The notes beneath the pieces are model-generated. The model made no database searches, was not told where the DNA came from, and saw only the letters and a list, made by a program, of their open reading frames with translations. Below are positions 15,758-24,965 of a stretch of DNA of 36,695 nucleotides, in pieces. How positions within the stretch are numbered: the first letter of the stretch is position 1; every line of letters starts with the position of its first letter. The position numbers and the translations under genes are program-made. The DNA comes from Deltaproteobacteria bacterium (GTDB lineage Bacteria > Desulfobacterota > Desulfobaccia > Desulfobaccales > 0-14-0-80-60-11), in NCBI GenBank assembly GCA_016874915.1, contig VGSW01000014.1, positions 1-36,695 of the forward strand, read 5' to 3'.

Positions 15758-16534
15758 ATGAACCTCACGGACCGAAATTATTGGCAAGCTTTTTGGGGGA
15801 GCGGGGCCAAGGGCCCGGCTTATCTGCTGACCAAAGGGGACTGTGAGTTTCATGAGATTTTTTCCGCCTCCCTGCCCCCAGCCACCGAAGCCCGGCCGGT
15901 GGATTTCCTGGAAATCGGCTGTTATCCGGGACGTTTTCTCTATTATTTCGCCCGGGAATTCGGCTACCGGGTCAGCGGCCTGGACTTTTTACCGGAAACG
16001 GCTGAACTTTCGGACCGTCTGGCGGAAAAGGGAGTTCAGGCCCGGGTCTATGTGGGCGACTTTTTCCATTTTGAGCCGGAACAGCGCTATGACGTGGTCT
16101 TTTCCTATGGTTTTGTGGAGCACTTCACCGCCTGGCAAGAAGTCCTGGATCGGCAGTTGGCCCTCCTGAAGCCGGGGGGCACTCTGGTCATTGAACTTCC
16201 CAATTTCCGTTACGGGCAATACTGGCTCCGGAAACTGCTGGACCCCTCCTTCGCGGAAGGCCATGTGCTGGAAGTGATGGACCCCCATCTTTGGGGCCGG
16301 GCCTTGACCCGGCGCGGCCTGGAGTTGCAATATTGCGATTATTTCGAGACCTTTCAGATCTGGATCGGTCCGGCCGCCCGGGCCGCGAAGGGCAAGGGGT
16401 TTATGAAAAAATGCTGGCGCGGCCTGTTTGCCTGTTTCTACCTAATTCAGAAGATAATCCAACGGCTGAAGATTAATATCCCCAACCGCTATTTTTCCCC
16501 TTACATTTTGGTAGTGGCCCGGATGCCCCATTAG
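15758..16534 (+). CDS. SAM-dependent methyltransferase
   Basis: A 258-residue class I methyltransferase: FLEIGCYPGRFLYYFAREFG (motif I), RVSGLDFLPE (acidic ribose contact), VYVGDFFHFEPEQRYDVVFS (motif II region) and KPGGTLVIELPNFRYGQYW. The open frame extends upstream to 15650 inside the previous gene. The ATG at 15758 gives a natural start (MNLTDRNYWQAFWGSGAKG) and has GAGG ten bases upstream. It probably methylates a sugar of the repeat unit or caps the chain. It is clearly different from the methyltransferase at 12.8 kb and much more GC-rich. Confidence 0.83.
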   Translation: MNLTDRNYWQAFWGSGAKGPAYLLTKGDCEFHEIFSASLPPATEARPVDFLEIGCYPGRFLYYFAREFGYRVSGLDFLPETAELSDRLAEKGVQARVYVGDFFHFEPEQRYDVVFSYGFVEHFTAWQEVLDRQLALLKPGGTLVIELPNFRYGQYWLRKLLDPSFAEGHVLEVMDPHLWGRALTRRGLELQYCDYFETFQIWIGPAARAAKGKGFMKKCWRGLFACFYLIQKIIQRLKINIPNRYFSPYILVVARMPH

Positions 16535-16562
16535 AGGTGAAAATAAACCCGTCTGGAACCCC

Positions 16563-17711
16563 ATGAATCAGAGACCCATTCGCATCCTGCACGTCATCGG
16601 CGCCATGGACCGGGGAGGTCCCGAAACCTGGTTGATGCACATCCTGCGGCGCATTGACCGGGAACGGTTTCAGATGGACTTTCTGGTGCACAAAGAACGC
16701 CCTGGGGCCTATGACGAAGAAGTCCGGGCCTTGGGCGGCAAAATTATCATCTGTTCCCACCCCCAGCGGTTTTGGACTTATGGCCCGGCGCTGCGCCGGG
16801 TTCTTCGGGAGCATGGCCCTTACGACGCGGTGCACAGCCATGTGCAGTATTTCAGCGGCTACGTGGTGCGCCTGGCTTATCAGGAGGGGGTTACCCGGCG
16901 TATTGCCCACAACCACACCCCCAGCTACGGCAATGTGGACGGACTGCACCATTACCGGCATGGATGGTTAAAGCGGTGCTACAAGGCCCTCATGCGCCAA
17001 TGGATAAACCGGTACGCCACTGCCGGGCTGGTCGTTAACCGGGAGGGCGGGCCGGACCTCTTTGGCGACCATTGGCAGTCCGACCCCCGCTGGCGTATTT
17101 TCCCCTGCGCTATAGACTTGGCGCCGTTTCACGCCCAGGTTGACTCCCCGACCGTACGCGTGGAATTGGGAATACCCCTCGGGACCCTGGTGGTGGGAAA
17201 TGTCAATCGCTTTTTCAAACACAAGAACCACCCCTTCATGGTGGAGATCATGGCGGCACTGGTGCGGCGCCGGCCCGAGGCCCGGCTGCTGCTGGTGGGA
17301 GATGGTCCGGAGCTGTCCGCCATCCGGAATCAGGCGGCTCTGGCCGGTTTAGAGGATAAGGTGATTTTCGCCGGCTCCCGGCCTGATGTGCCCCGCTTGA
17401 TGCTGGGCGCCATGGATGTCTTTCTATTCCCTTCTTTCGCCGAAGGAATGCCCCTGGTGCTGATGGAAGCCCAGGCCGCCAGGCTTCCGGGGGTCATCTC
17501 CGATGTCATGACCGGGGGAGCCGACGTGGTCCCCGGATTGATGCGCCGGCTGGCCCTGACCCAGTCCCCGGAAGTGTGGGCCGAGGCCTTGCTCACCAGG
17601 CAGGCCCAGACCTCTTCCATAACCCGGGAAGAAGCCCTGGCTCTGGTGGAACAGAGCCCTTTCAATATCACCCGGAGTCTAAAGGAACTGGAAGCTATTT
17701 ATGCCGGATGA
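16563..17711 (+). CDS. Glycosyltransferase family 4 (EpsF-like)
   Basis: A 382-residue GT-B enzyme. The N-terminal acceptor half begins RILHVIGAMDRGGPETWLMH and contains AVHSHVQYFSGYVVRLAY. The C-terminal donor half has GNVNRFFKHKNHPFMVEIMA, ARLLLVGDGPE and VIFAGSRPDVPRLMLGAMDV, and then the E-x7-E type motif FPSFAEGMPLVLMEAQAA that binds the nucleotide sugar. It adds a sugar to the repeat unit with retention. The stop is followed by 58 bases and another GT4 gene with a TTG start. Confidence 0.87.
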   Translation: MNQRPIRILHVIGAMDRGGPETWLMHILRRIDRERFQMDFLVHKERPGAYDEEVRALGGKIIICSHPQRFWTYGPALRRVLREHGPYDAVHSHVQYFSGYVVRLAYQEGVTRRIAHNHTPSYGNVDGLHHYRHGWLKRCYKALMRQWINRYATAGLVVNREGGPDLFGDHWQSDPRWRIFPCAIDLAPFHAQVDSPTVRVELGIPLGTLVVGNVNRFFKHKNHPFMVEIMAALVRRRPEARLLLVGDGPELSAIRNQAALAGLEDKVIFAGSRPDVPRLMLGAMDVFLFPSFAEGMPLVLMEAQAARLPGVISDVMTGGADVVPGLMRRLALTQSPEVWAEALLTRQAQTSSITREEALALVEQSPFNITRSLKELEAIYAG

Positions 17712-17769
17712 CCGGGTGACCATAACCCGATACCGTCCTCGCAAATAATCGACCCGTGAGCGACAAACC

Positions 17770-18963
17770 TTGAATGTCCTGGTTTCTCTGGAGCATCGCT
17801 TTGAACGCACCCCCGGCGGCACGGTGTGGACGGACACGATGTTTCCCTATGCTTTTTGGACCCGCTACTTGGCAGTCTTTGACCAAGTGCAAGTGATGGC
17901 CAGGGTGCGGGAGGTTCCTTTGCCCTCTCCGGGTTGGAAAGAAGCCAGTGGGGAAAACGTCTCCTTTGCCGCGGTCCCCTATTACCTGGGTCCCTGGCAG
18001 TACCTCTGGCGGCGAGGCGCGGTCAACCGGGCGGTGCGGAGTGCTCTGAAGACTGAGGCGGCGGTTATTTTGCGCGTTCCCTCCCGCATCGGCGCTCACC
18101 TGGAGAGGTGGCTGCTCCACTCCCGGCGCCCCTATGGAGTGGAAGTGGTGGGGGATCCTTACGACGTTTTTGCCCCCGGGGCCTTCCGGCACCCTCTGAG
18201 GCCTTTCTTCCGTTGGTGGTTCCCCCGCCGGTTGAAAAGCCAATGCCGGCGGGCGTGCGCCGCGGCCTATGTCACCGAGGAGGCCTTGCAACGGCGATAC
18301 CCCTGCCCTGCTTATACCGTGGGAGTATCTGACGTGGAACTCTCCCCCGCGGCCTTTGTTCCCGGACCGCGCCCGGTGAGACGCGGTAGCGGTCCATATA
18401 CTTTGATCACCGTGGGGTCGCTAAACCACTTTTACAAAGCTCCCGACGTGCTGATCGAGGCGGTGGGCGGATGCGTCCGGGAAGACTGGGACCTCCGTCT
18501 GGTCCTGGTGGGGGATGGCAAATACCGTACTGAGCTGGAATCTCGGGCCGCGGCCCTGGGTCTGGATGCCAGGGTAAGGTTCGCCGGGCAATTGCCCGCG
18601 GGAGAAGCAGTGCGGGAGGAGTTGGACCAGGCCGATCTTTTCGTGCTCCCTTCCCGCCAGGAGGGCTTGCCCCGAGCCATGGTGGAAGCTATGGCCCGGG
18701 GGCTCCCTTGTATCGGCTCCACCGTGGGGGGCATTCCGGAATTGCTGCCCCCGGAAGACCTGGTTCCTCCGGGGGACGTTCAGGCTTTGATGAGCAAGCT
18801 GGTGGAAGTCCTGGGAGATCCGGAGCGCCTGGCCCGCGTGGCGGCCCGGAACCTGGAAAAGGCCGGGGCCTATCGTGACGAAGTGCTGGAAGCACGCCGG
18901 CGCGCCTTTTATCAGCGAGTTAAGGAAGAGACGGAAGCATGGCGGAAGACTCGAGATCATTAG
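17770..18963 (+). CDS. Glycosyltransferase family 4
   Basis: A 397-residue GT-B enzyme. The acceptor half starts MNVLVSLEHRFERTPGGTVW. The donor half contains LITVGSLNHFYKAPDVLIEA, LRLVLVGDGKYRTELES and FVLPSRQEGLPRAMVEAMAR (E-x7-E motif), followed by PCIGSTVGGIPELLP. The start is a TTG at 17770 with no good ribosome binding site. It is retained because the conserved first beta strand begins right there and no ATG or GTG lies nearby in frame. Its last 25 bases overlap the start of the polymerase gene, so translation is coupled. Confidence 0.85.
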   Translation: MNVLVSLEHRFERTPGGTVWTDTMFPYAFWTRYLAVFDQVQVMARVREVPLPSPGWKEASGENVSFAAVPYYLGPWQYLWRRGAVNRAVRSALKTEAAVILRVPSRIGAHLERWLLHSRRPYGVEVVGDPYDVFAPGAFRHPLRPFFRWWFPRRLKSQCRRACAAAYVTEEALQRRYPCPAYTVGVSDVELSPAAFVPGPRPVRRGSGPYTLITVGSLNHFYKAPDVLIEAVGGCVREDWDLRLVLVGDGKYRTELESRAAALGLDARVRFAGQLPAGEAVREELDQADLFVLPSRQEGLPRAMVEAMARGLPCIGSTVGGIPELLPPEDLVPPGDVQALMSKLVEVLGDPERLARVAARNLEKAGAYRDEVLEARRRAFYQRVKEETEAWRKTRDH

Positions 18964-20276
18964 GCAGCCCGGCCTTAGTGCCGGAGCCGGACACTTCAGA
19001 CTGGCGTTCCTGGTATCCTGAGAAGGCGCCGCCCTCGCGTTCCGCCTCGGGACAATTGTTCCTGGGACTCATGCTCATCATTGTGTTTGCCTTGGTGCCC
19101 ATCTATATTTTCCCTTCCGGTAGACCACAGCTTGCCGACGTTTTCATCTTGATCCTGATGCTCTATGGGTTGGCGGGGAATCATGGGAAAGAGCCGTTTC
19201 TCATGGACAAGGTATTTTCCCTCTTCCCCTTCATAGCCTGGGCCGTTCTGATTAATTTTGCCTATTTTCTCATGGATCCTGGAGATATGCCGGTCATCTG
19301 GAAGATCGCCGAACTGTCTTACTCTTTTCTTTTGTTGTATTCTTTTACTTTGATCTTCAAAAGAGTGATCAGGACCAGCCTGGCATATATCTATCTAGGT
19401 ATAGTATTGTCAATATTTCTTGCCTTTTTAATTAAAGGAAGTTATGAGGAAACCGTCAGATTTGCGCTTTCGTTTAACAATCCCAATCAGTTGGGATATT
19501 TTTCCTTACTTTTATTAGGATTTGGAGTTTTACTTATCCAATTCCAGAAAACGCGTAAAGAAAATATTTTTTATTTAATAGGAGATATAATAATTATTAT
19601 AGGAGGGCATTTATTCGCCTTGTTGGCCTCTTCCCGGGGAGCAATAATGGGCATTGTGATAATGGATATCTGGCTGGCAACTCATATTCGAAATAAAAAG
19701 GTGCTGTTTAATGTAATATTTGTGGCCATTGTGGCTGTATCGGTTAATATATTTTTGGCCCCCGATTTCATCGAGAAAAGGCTGTATGCCCGTCCCGGAA
19801 AAACCTACGATATGCCGGAAGCCGCCGATGAAACCCAGAAAAGAATCCTACACCAATTCAGCATCATGTCCGGAGTGCAGTATATAATTGGAAGAGGCGG
19901 CGGCAGCTATAGCCGCGACATGGACGCGTTCAATATGGTCAAAGGCATCGGTGAGGTTCACAATATCTTTGGCGATATTTTCCGGTGCTATGGACTGATC
20001 GGCCTGACCATGTTTTCTTATTGGATTTTTAAAATCATCTGGACCACCCGGGTGCTTTCCGGCACCATTTGGATCTGGACTGCGGTATTATTGTACAACA
20101 TGAGCCACAATGGGGTGCGCTTCCGGGCCTTTTGGCTGCTTATTGCCTTGATGTTGGCCATGGTGGCCGCCATTCGTGATGAGCAAAAAGATGAAGCTGG
20201 GCGTCCGTCCGCCTCCCAGCCAGGCGGCCTTGAACCAGTAGACCCAACCTTCGTACGTCAACTAAACATTATTTAA
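18939..20276 (+). CDS. O-antigen polymerase/ligase-like membrane protein (Wzy type)
   Basis: A 445-residue protein with about eleven hydrophobic helices, starting LFLGLMLIIVFALVPIYIFP. The family hallmarks are SFNNPNQLGYFSLLLLGFGV and, after a large periplasmic loop, GEVHNIFGDIFRCYGLIGL, a signature region of the O-antigen ligase/Wzy_C superfamily. Wzy proteins polymerise flipped repeat units at the periplasmic face. The middle (about 19.38-19.80 kb) is noticeably AT-rich compared with both ends, typical for polymerases, which diverge fast. The ATG lies within the end of the upstream glycosyltransferase gene (25-base overlap), preceded by AAGGAAGAGACGGAAG. Confidence 0.83.
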   Translation: MAEDSRSLGSPALVPEPDTSDWRSWYPEKAPPSRSASGQLFLGLMLIIVFALVPIYIFPSGRPQLADVFILILMLYGLAGNHGKEPFLMDKVFSLFPFIAWAVLINFAYFLMDPGDMPVIWKIAELSYSFLLLYSFTLIFKRVIRTSLAYIYLGIVLSIFLAFLIKGSYEETVRFALSFNNPNQLGYFSLLLLGFGVLLIQFQKTRKENIFYLIGDIIIIIGGHLFALLASSRGAIMGIVIMDIWLATHIRNKKVLFNVIFVAIVAVSVNIFLAPDFIEKRLYARPGKTYDMPEAADETQKRILHQFSIMSGVQYIIGRGGGSYSRDMDAFNMVKGIGEVHNIFGDIFRCYGLIGLTMFSYWIFKIIWTTRVLSGTIWIWTAVLLYNMSHNGVRFRAFWLLIALMLAMVAAIRDEQKDEAGRPSASQPGGLEPVDPTFVRQLNII

Positions 20277-20284
20277 CTATCTCC

Positions 20285-21445
20285 TTGATTCTGGTACACG
20301 TCACCACCGTTCCCGAGACCCTGGGCTTTTTCCGGGGGCAAATCGGGTTTATGAAAGCCCGGGGTATGGAGGTCCATGCAGTGTCTTCCCCCGGAGTCCT
20401 CTTACATGCCGCGGCGGTGCGGGAGCAAATTCCGGTGCATGCCGTGGACCTGCACCGGCGCATCACTCCCTGGTCGGATCTGGAGGCTTTGGCCCGGCTT
20501 TATGGGCTTTTCCGCGGGCTTCAGCCTGCCATCGTCCATGCCCATACCCCCAAGGGAGGCCTCCTGGGAGTGCTGGCGGCCAGGTTAGCCCGGGTGCCGG
20601 TGGTCCTTTACGGCATGCGGGGGCTGCCTTTTGTCACCCATACGGGGCTGAAACGCCGGATTCTCTGCTGGACGGAAACCGCGGCCTGCCGCCTGGCCCA
20701 CCGGGTCATTGCCGTGAGCCAGGGCGTGCGCCGCACCGCGGTCAATTTGGGATTTTGCCCGGAAGATAAAATCAGGGTACTGGCCCAAGGCAGCGGCAAC
20801 GGGGTGGACGCCCGGGAGCGCTTTAACCCCCAAACGCTGCCTGCGGGGCTTCGGAACCAAACCCGAGAGCTTTGCCAAATTCCTCCCGACGCTCTGGTGA
20901 TGGGCTACATGGGGCGGATTGTCCGGGACAAAGGCATCATCGAACTGGAGGCTGCCTGGCAGACCTTGCGAACCGTCTTCCCCGGCCTGCACCTCCTGCT
21001 GGTCGGGCCCATTGAACCTCAGGACCCCATCCCGGCGCCGGTGCTGCGGCGGCTTCAGGAAGACCCCCGGGTGCGCCTCACCGGGGGGGTGAGAGATTCG
21101 GCGCGGTATTATACGGCCATGGACCTCCTGGTCCTGCCCACTTACCGGGAAGGGTTCCCCAACACTCCCCTGGAAGCCGCAGCCATGGAACTCCCGGTGG
21201 TGGCCACCACGGTGGATGGGTGTGTGGAAGCCGTGGTGGACGGGATCACCGGATTGCTGGTTCCCCCGCGGGAATCCGCCGCTCTGGCTGCAGCGGTCCA
21301 AAACCTTTTGGATGATGCGGAGATGAGGACCAGGATGGGCCGGGCGGCCCGGCAGCGGGTCCTCCGGGATTTCCGGCCGGAGGTTATCTGGCAGGCCTTG
21401 TACGACAATTATCTGGAATTGCTGAAGGCCAGGGGCTGTCTTTGA
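20285..21445 (+). CDS. Glycosyltransferase family 4
   Basis: A 386-residue GT-B enzyme. The N-terminal half has LVHVTTVPETLGFFRGQIGF and AIVHAHTPKGGLLGVLAARL, then VVLYGMRGLPFVTHTG. The C-terminal half has LVMGYMGRIVRDKGIIELEA, HLLLVGPIEPQDP and VLPTYREGFPNTPLEAAAME (donor-binding E-x7-E), then LPVVATTVDGCVEAV. The start is a TTG at 20285, eight bases after the polymerase stop. This layout resembles the transferases that add the last sugars of a repeat unit. It is the last gene of the plus-strand locus and converges on the beta-helix gene, 33 bases away. Confidence 0.85.
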   Translation: MILVHVTTVPETLGFFRGQIGFMKARGMEVHAVSSPGVLLHAAAVREQIPVHAVDLHRRITPWSDLEALARLYGLFRGLQPAIVHAHTPKGGLLGVLAARLARVPVVLYGMRGLPFVTHTGLKRRILCWTETAACRLAHRVIAVSQGVRRTAVNLGFCPEDKIRVLAQGSGNGVDARERFNPQTLPAGLRNQTRELCQIPPDALVMGYMGRIVRDKGIIELEAAWQTLRTVFPGLHLLLVGPIEPQDPIPAPVLRRLQEDPRVRLTGGVRDSARYYTAMDLLVLPTYREGFPNTPLEAAAMELPVVATTVDGCVEAVVDGITGLLVPPRESAALAAAVQNLLDDAEMRTRMGRAARQRVLRDFRPEVIWQALYDNYLELLKARGCL

Positions 21446-21478
21446 GGTTGCTCCACCCCCCTATCTCCCCGTTTGTCC

Positions 21479-23257
21479 TCAGGAGGGTTTACGCGGCTGC
21501 CATTCGGCCATTATCTGTTTCTTTTCCCGCTCATAATAATACCCGGCCTTGGTGCACACCCATTCGGCCGGGGAATCCTTTAAACGGTAAATGTCCCCCA
21601 CCAATCCGTGGGTGGCCGGGGTGGGAGGCGCAGAGCCCCAAATCACCCGGTGTCCCGCGTATTGATTTCCCTCCAGGCCGTAAAAAGAAGAAATGTAGTT
21701 GGCGGACTCGTCCATTTCCAGGTTTTTATGCTCCAACCGGTTGGGATGATTTTTATCGGGATAGCCGCCGATGGCCATGTATTTCTTAGTTTTTATGGTT
21801 GCCCCATCAATCACGATATCGGCATAGGCGTCGCCAAAGGAGTCTTTAAAGCCCGTCCAGGCAAAAGGGAGAGCGGATTCGACCACCGCGTCCTTGATCC
21901 TCCAATGGCCCCCGCGGTACATCGCCAGGGCTTCATTGATCCTTTTGGAAAAATTGCCGCCCTGCACCGTTAGAATATTGTGGTAGTCCACTCCGTCCCG
22001 GCCGGTGGCGATCCCATTCACCTTGGTCTCCGGGGCCACGCCGTCGGCGACGTTAAATTTGCAATTAATAAAGGTCACGGATTGGTTTTTTTCAGACGTC
22101 CCCGAAAGATTCCAGGCGATGAACGGCGCCGCCTGGAGCGCCGGGGGCTTGTCCTTGTTCCCCAACGCGGTGAATTCGCAGTGCTCAAAGGTAACCCGGT
22201 GAGGCCAGACGATTCTGGCTCCGGGCGGGATCCCGAATTTGCAGTGGCTCAAGGTTACAGTAGAGCCTGGGGCCACCAGGTTAAAAAAGCCATGGGAATA
22301 AATATTTTTCCCCACCACTTTGGAACCGAAGCCTAATCCGATATCAAATACCCCATCGGGCAAGTTAATATTTTCCATGTAGAATTCCACCTTCGTGGAG
22401 TTGCCGTAACCTTCGCTGTCCCCGCTTAATTCCACATCTATGCCCGCCGGGTCATTTTTCCCCTTGCCGGTATAATTGGTTAATACGGCCCGGGTGTTGC
22501 CCCCGAGAATCAGGAACCCCCCGCGGAAACAATCAATGGCCGTGCAGTTGTTCACTTTCACGTCAACGTTTTTATAAATGGAGATGCCGTCGGACACGCT
22601 GTTGCGAAAAAGGCAGTCTTCGATGACCACCTGGAGCCTTCCCGGACTGTCACGCCGGGCGGTGAGGAAAAGCAGGTCGGCGTGTTCCTGTTCGTACTTT
22701 TTATATGGCCCCTGGTTCTGGCTGTTGCCGTCAAATACGAGGTTTTTAAAAATTATGGGGGCGGAGTCTTTTTCCCCGTAATATGCATACTTCTGATTGG
22801 TAAAGGTCCTGGGGAATTTCTGTTTTTGAAACAGCTGGTCCGGCCGCTTGATCACCGCTTCTCCCACGCCCTGGTAAGTGATGCCTTCTCTGAGGTTCAC
22901 CGAAGTGACCAGGTAGGTGCCGGGAGGAAAGATAATCGTTCCCCCACCCCGGGCATGGACAAAATCAACGGCGGACTGGATGGAGGCAGTATCGTCGCGA
23001 GCCCCGTCCCCTTTGGCCCCGAAGTACATATCCTTTACATTTGCCGTGGCAGGGGCGGCAGCCTTATCTCCTTGGGGGGGGGCGCCCTTCCACTGGGGCG
23101 GGCCGATCTTGATTTGGGACTGAGGGACCTTCCATTCCAAAGGCTGATCCTTCGGCGCCGCCCCGCGCCCCTGGCTTAGAGCCGGAGAGGCCGCCGGCCC
23201 TCCCAGAAGCAATACCACCATCACCGCCAGCCCCAGGTTAAATCGAATGGCTCTCAT
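21479..23257 (-). CDS. Secreted right-handed beta-helix protein (pectate-lyase-3/GH28-like)
   Basis: A 592-residue exported protein. A signal peptide (LGLAVMVVLLLGGPAASPALSQ) is followed by a proline-rich linker. The start of the pectate-lyase-3 domain comes next: VKDMYFGAKGDGARDDTASI, then FVHARGGGTIIFPPGTYLVT. Many short beta-helix rungs follow, such as LQVVIEDCLFRNSVSDGISI and VTFINCKFNVADG. Relatives include glycan lyases, hydrolases and epimerases acting on extracellular polysaccharide. No catalytic residues can be assigned with certainty. Its place at the end of the polysaccharide locus suggests trimming or modification of the product outside the cell or in the periplasm. A MITE-like element sits upstream, between it and the transglycosylase gene. 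Confidence 0.8.
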   Translation of the reverse strand: MRAIRFNLGLAVMVVLLLGGPAASPALSQGRGAAPKDQPLEWKVPQSQIKIGPPQWKGAPPQGDKAAAPATANVKDMYFGAKGDGARDDTASIQSAVDFVHARGGGTIIFPPGTYLVTSVNLREGITYQGVGEAVIKRPDQLFQKQKFPRTFTNQKYAYYGEKDSAPIIFKNLVFDGNSQNQGPYKKYEQEHADLLFLTARRDSPGRLQVVIEDCLFRNSVSDGISIYKNVDVKVNNCTAIDCFRGGFLILGGNTRAVLTNYTGKGKNDPAGIDVELSGDSEGYGNSTKVEFYMENINLPDGVFDIGLGFGSKVVGKNIYSHGFFNLVAPGSTVTLSHCKFGIPPGARIVWPHRVTFEHCEFTALGNKDKPPALQAAPFIAWNLSGTSEKNQSVTFINCKFNVADGVAPETKVNGIATGRDGVDYHNILTVQGGNFSKRINEALAMYRGGHWRIKDAVVESALPFAWTGFKDSFGDAYADIVIDGATIKTKKYMAIGGYPDKNHPNRLEHKNLEMDESANYISSFYGLEGNQYAGHRVIWGSAPPTPATHGLVGDIYRLKDSPAEWVCTKAGYYYEREKKQIMAEWQPRKPS

Positions 23258-23360
23258 GATGAATTATTAGTAGATCACCCGCGTTGAGGAAGGATATGTA
23301 ATTTTGTTTTACCCAATCATTGCCTGGAAGAAAAAGCAAATAACCGGACAGACTGAATAA

Positions 23361-23452
23361 TACGGTTTTCTGTTTTCTGCTTTCGGTAAAGATAATTAAG
23401 GATTATCAATAAGTTACAGATTAAGTTTGTTGCACTTGAAAGAGAAACTGGT
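23361..23452. mobile_element. MITE-like element, copy 1, with 4-bp target duplication
   Basis: A 92-base element flanked by ATAA on both sides (23357-23360 and 23453-23456). It is roughly 70 percent identical to the 84-base element at 34025-34108. Shared blocks include ATTATCAATA, TTTGTTGCA and CTGGT-like ends. The ends are imperfect inverted repeats (ACGGTTTTCTGTTTTC on the left; ACCAGTTTCTCTTTC on the right, read on the other strand). It encodes no protein. It lies in the spacer upstream of the beta-helix gene and may carry that gene's promoter or disturb it. Confidence 0.7.
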
Positions 23453-23516
23453 ATAAGATAACGGTCCGAAGGTGAAGCGGGTTTTTCCGAGACCGGGAGG
23501 CCATCCAGGCGGGAAA

Positions 23517-24344
23517 TCACGGTTTTTGGCAAACGAGGGGTGAGTCCCTCTTAACCCAGCGGGGCTTGAGGGGTATTTTCGCCTGGGGGGGGGCGATCCT
23601 GATCTGAGGCGTCGGCATCTGGCATTGGGGCAGGGGAGTCCTCCACACCAGCCCGCCGGGATGGGCCGCCGCTGCCGCCGGCGGTTCCGGTCTGGGAGGA
23701 CGCCTGGCATAATCCTGGAGCACGCTGGCCACATAATTTCGGGTCTCGGCGAAAGGCGGGCACCCCCCATACTTGGCCACGTTCTCCGGCCCCGCATTGT
23801 AAGCGGCCAGGGCCAGGGTGACATCCTGGTGGAACCGGGCCAGGCACTCCTTGAGGTATTTAATCCCTCCGGCAATATTCTGAGCCGGGTCGAAGGGATC
23901 AGCGACTCCCATGAGCGCGGCGGTGCCGGGCATGAGCTGCATCAGGCCCATGGCCCCTTTAGGAGACACGGCTCCGGGATTAAACCCCGATTCCTGGCGC
24001 ATCACCGCCCACACCAGGTTTTCGTCCACCCCGAAGCACCGGGCGTATTCCTGCACCAGGCTCTCCAATTCGGGAATAGTAGCCGGAAGGGACCGCATCC
24101 CTAACCAGAGTGGGGCCTGGTTCACCCCAAAGGAGGGCGAAAGGATAGCATCGACGGGATCAGACCCCGGAAGCGGCAGTTCCAGGACTTGAACGCCTGG
24201 AGCCGGGAGAAGCTCCAGCCCCCTGGAAGGAGGGGCCAAGACCGCGGACCCTACCATGGCCTCATATGACGGGCCCCAGACGGTGGCGTAAACAAGCCCG
24301 AGAAAAAGCGCAGCCATGCCCAGGCCGCTGATCCGGCGGATCAT
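23517..24344 (-). CDS. Lytic transglycosylase (SLT domain), membrane anchored
   Basis: A protein of about 275 residues from the ATG at 24344; the frame is open to a TTG at 24428. One N-terminal hydrophobic helix (ISGLGMAALFLGLVYATVWG) anchors it or serves as an uncleaved signal. The SLT catalytic domain contains VWAVMRQESGFNPGAVSPKG with the catalytic glutamate, AMGLMQLMPGTAALMGV and the conserved LALAAYNAGPENV. A proline-rich tail follows. Such enzymes cut peptidoglycan with 1,6-anhydro-muramyl product formation, often to make room for envelope machines. Here it may help polysaccharide export, but the link is only by position. Neither candidate start has a strong ribosome binding site. Confidence 0.85.
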   Translation of the reverse strand: MIRRISGLGMAALFLGLVYATVWGPSYEAMVGSAVLAPPSRGLELLPAPGVQVLELPLPGSDPVDAILSPSFGVNQAPLWLGMRSLPATIPELESLVQEYARCFGVDENLVWAVMRQESGFNPGAVSPKGAMGLMQLMPGTAALMGVADPFDPAQNIAGGIKYLKECLARFHQDVTLALAAYNAGPENVAKYGGCPPFAETRNYVASVLQDYARRPPRPEPPAAAAAHPGGLVWRTPLPQCQMPTPQIRIAPPQAKIPLKPRWVKRDSPLVCQKP

Positions 24345-24489
24345 ACGTCTCACGGTGAACCAACGTGCCAGGAGACTTTTAAGGCGGAGCGGGCCGCGGA
24401 CCCATCGCACCGCGGCCTTCCAATGCAAAGGGATTATATTAAACTTTAAAACTTACTGCAATTGATAAAAAAAGACGGGGAAGCAGGCG

Positions 24490-24936
24490 TTACTCCAACT
24501 TATATTTAACTGCCAGGACTTCCAGGTTATTTTTAGCTCCATGGGAGTCCTTGCAGATGATGATGGCGTCGGCTCCCACAGCCTGGGCCTTAGTCTTAAA
24601 ACCCTCCACCACCCTGGGATCGTCGCATGGCACCTCGGGAGGTCTGGTCCATTGGAGGACGGCGAAAATTACATGGGCCCGGACTGGAGGGTCCTTGAGG
24701 ACCTCCACCGTGGAGGTGGGAGGGTATTTGATCTCCATAAGATGGGCATAGGCGGAGAGGTCCACCTTTTCCGGGCACAGATTTTGTTTCAACCCTGTCA
24801 GCCGGGCTTCCTGCCCCGCTAAAAAAAAGGTTTTGATCTCCGTCGTAGCAGACCGGGTGACCACCCCTGAGCAGCCCGCGGTCAGGATCAAAAAGGCTGT
24901 CGTCAGGTTAAGGGTGGAAAGGAAAAACTTCTTCAT
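24490..24936 (-). CDS. Small lipoprotein of unknown function
   Basis: A 148-residue protein with a lipoprotein signal (FLSTLNLTTAFLILTAGC, lipobox L-T-A-G-C). The mature part has a YPPTSTVEVLKDPPVRAHVI motif, then FKTKAQAVGADAIIICKD. The YPPT plus GADAII pattern is shared by several small envelope lipoproteins that form an alpha-beta fold, and none has a settled role. The gene starts 29 bases beyond the end of the phosphohexomutase gene (upstream on this strand), so it is probably in the same leftward transcript. Confidence 0.7.
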   Translation of the reverse strand: MKKFFLSTLNLTTAFLILTAGCSGVVTRSATTEIKTFFLAGQEARLTGLKQNLCPEKVDLSAYAHLMEIKYPPTSTVEVLKDPPVRAHVIFAVLQWTRPPEVPCDDPRVVEGFKTKAQAVGADAIIICKDSHGAKNNLEVLAVKYKLE

Positions 24937-24965
24937 AACAGCACCATAAAACTAGGATAATAACG

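Noticed and set aside
20585-21301. A 238-codon minus-strand frame, and similar ones at 17695-18291 and 18421-18960.
   Set aside because: They are shadows of glycosyltransferase genes on the plus strand; no recognisable motifs.
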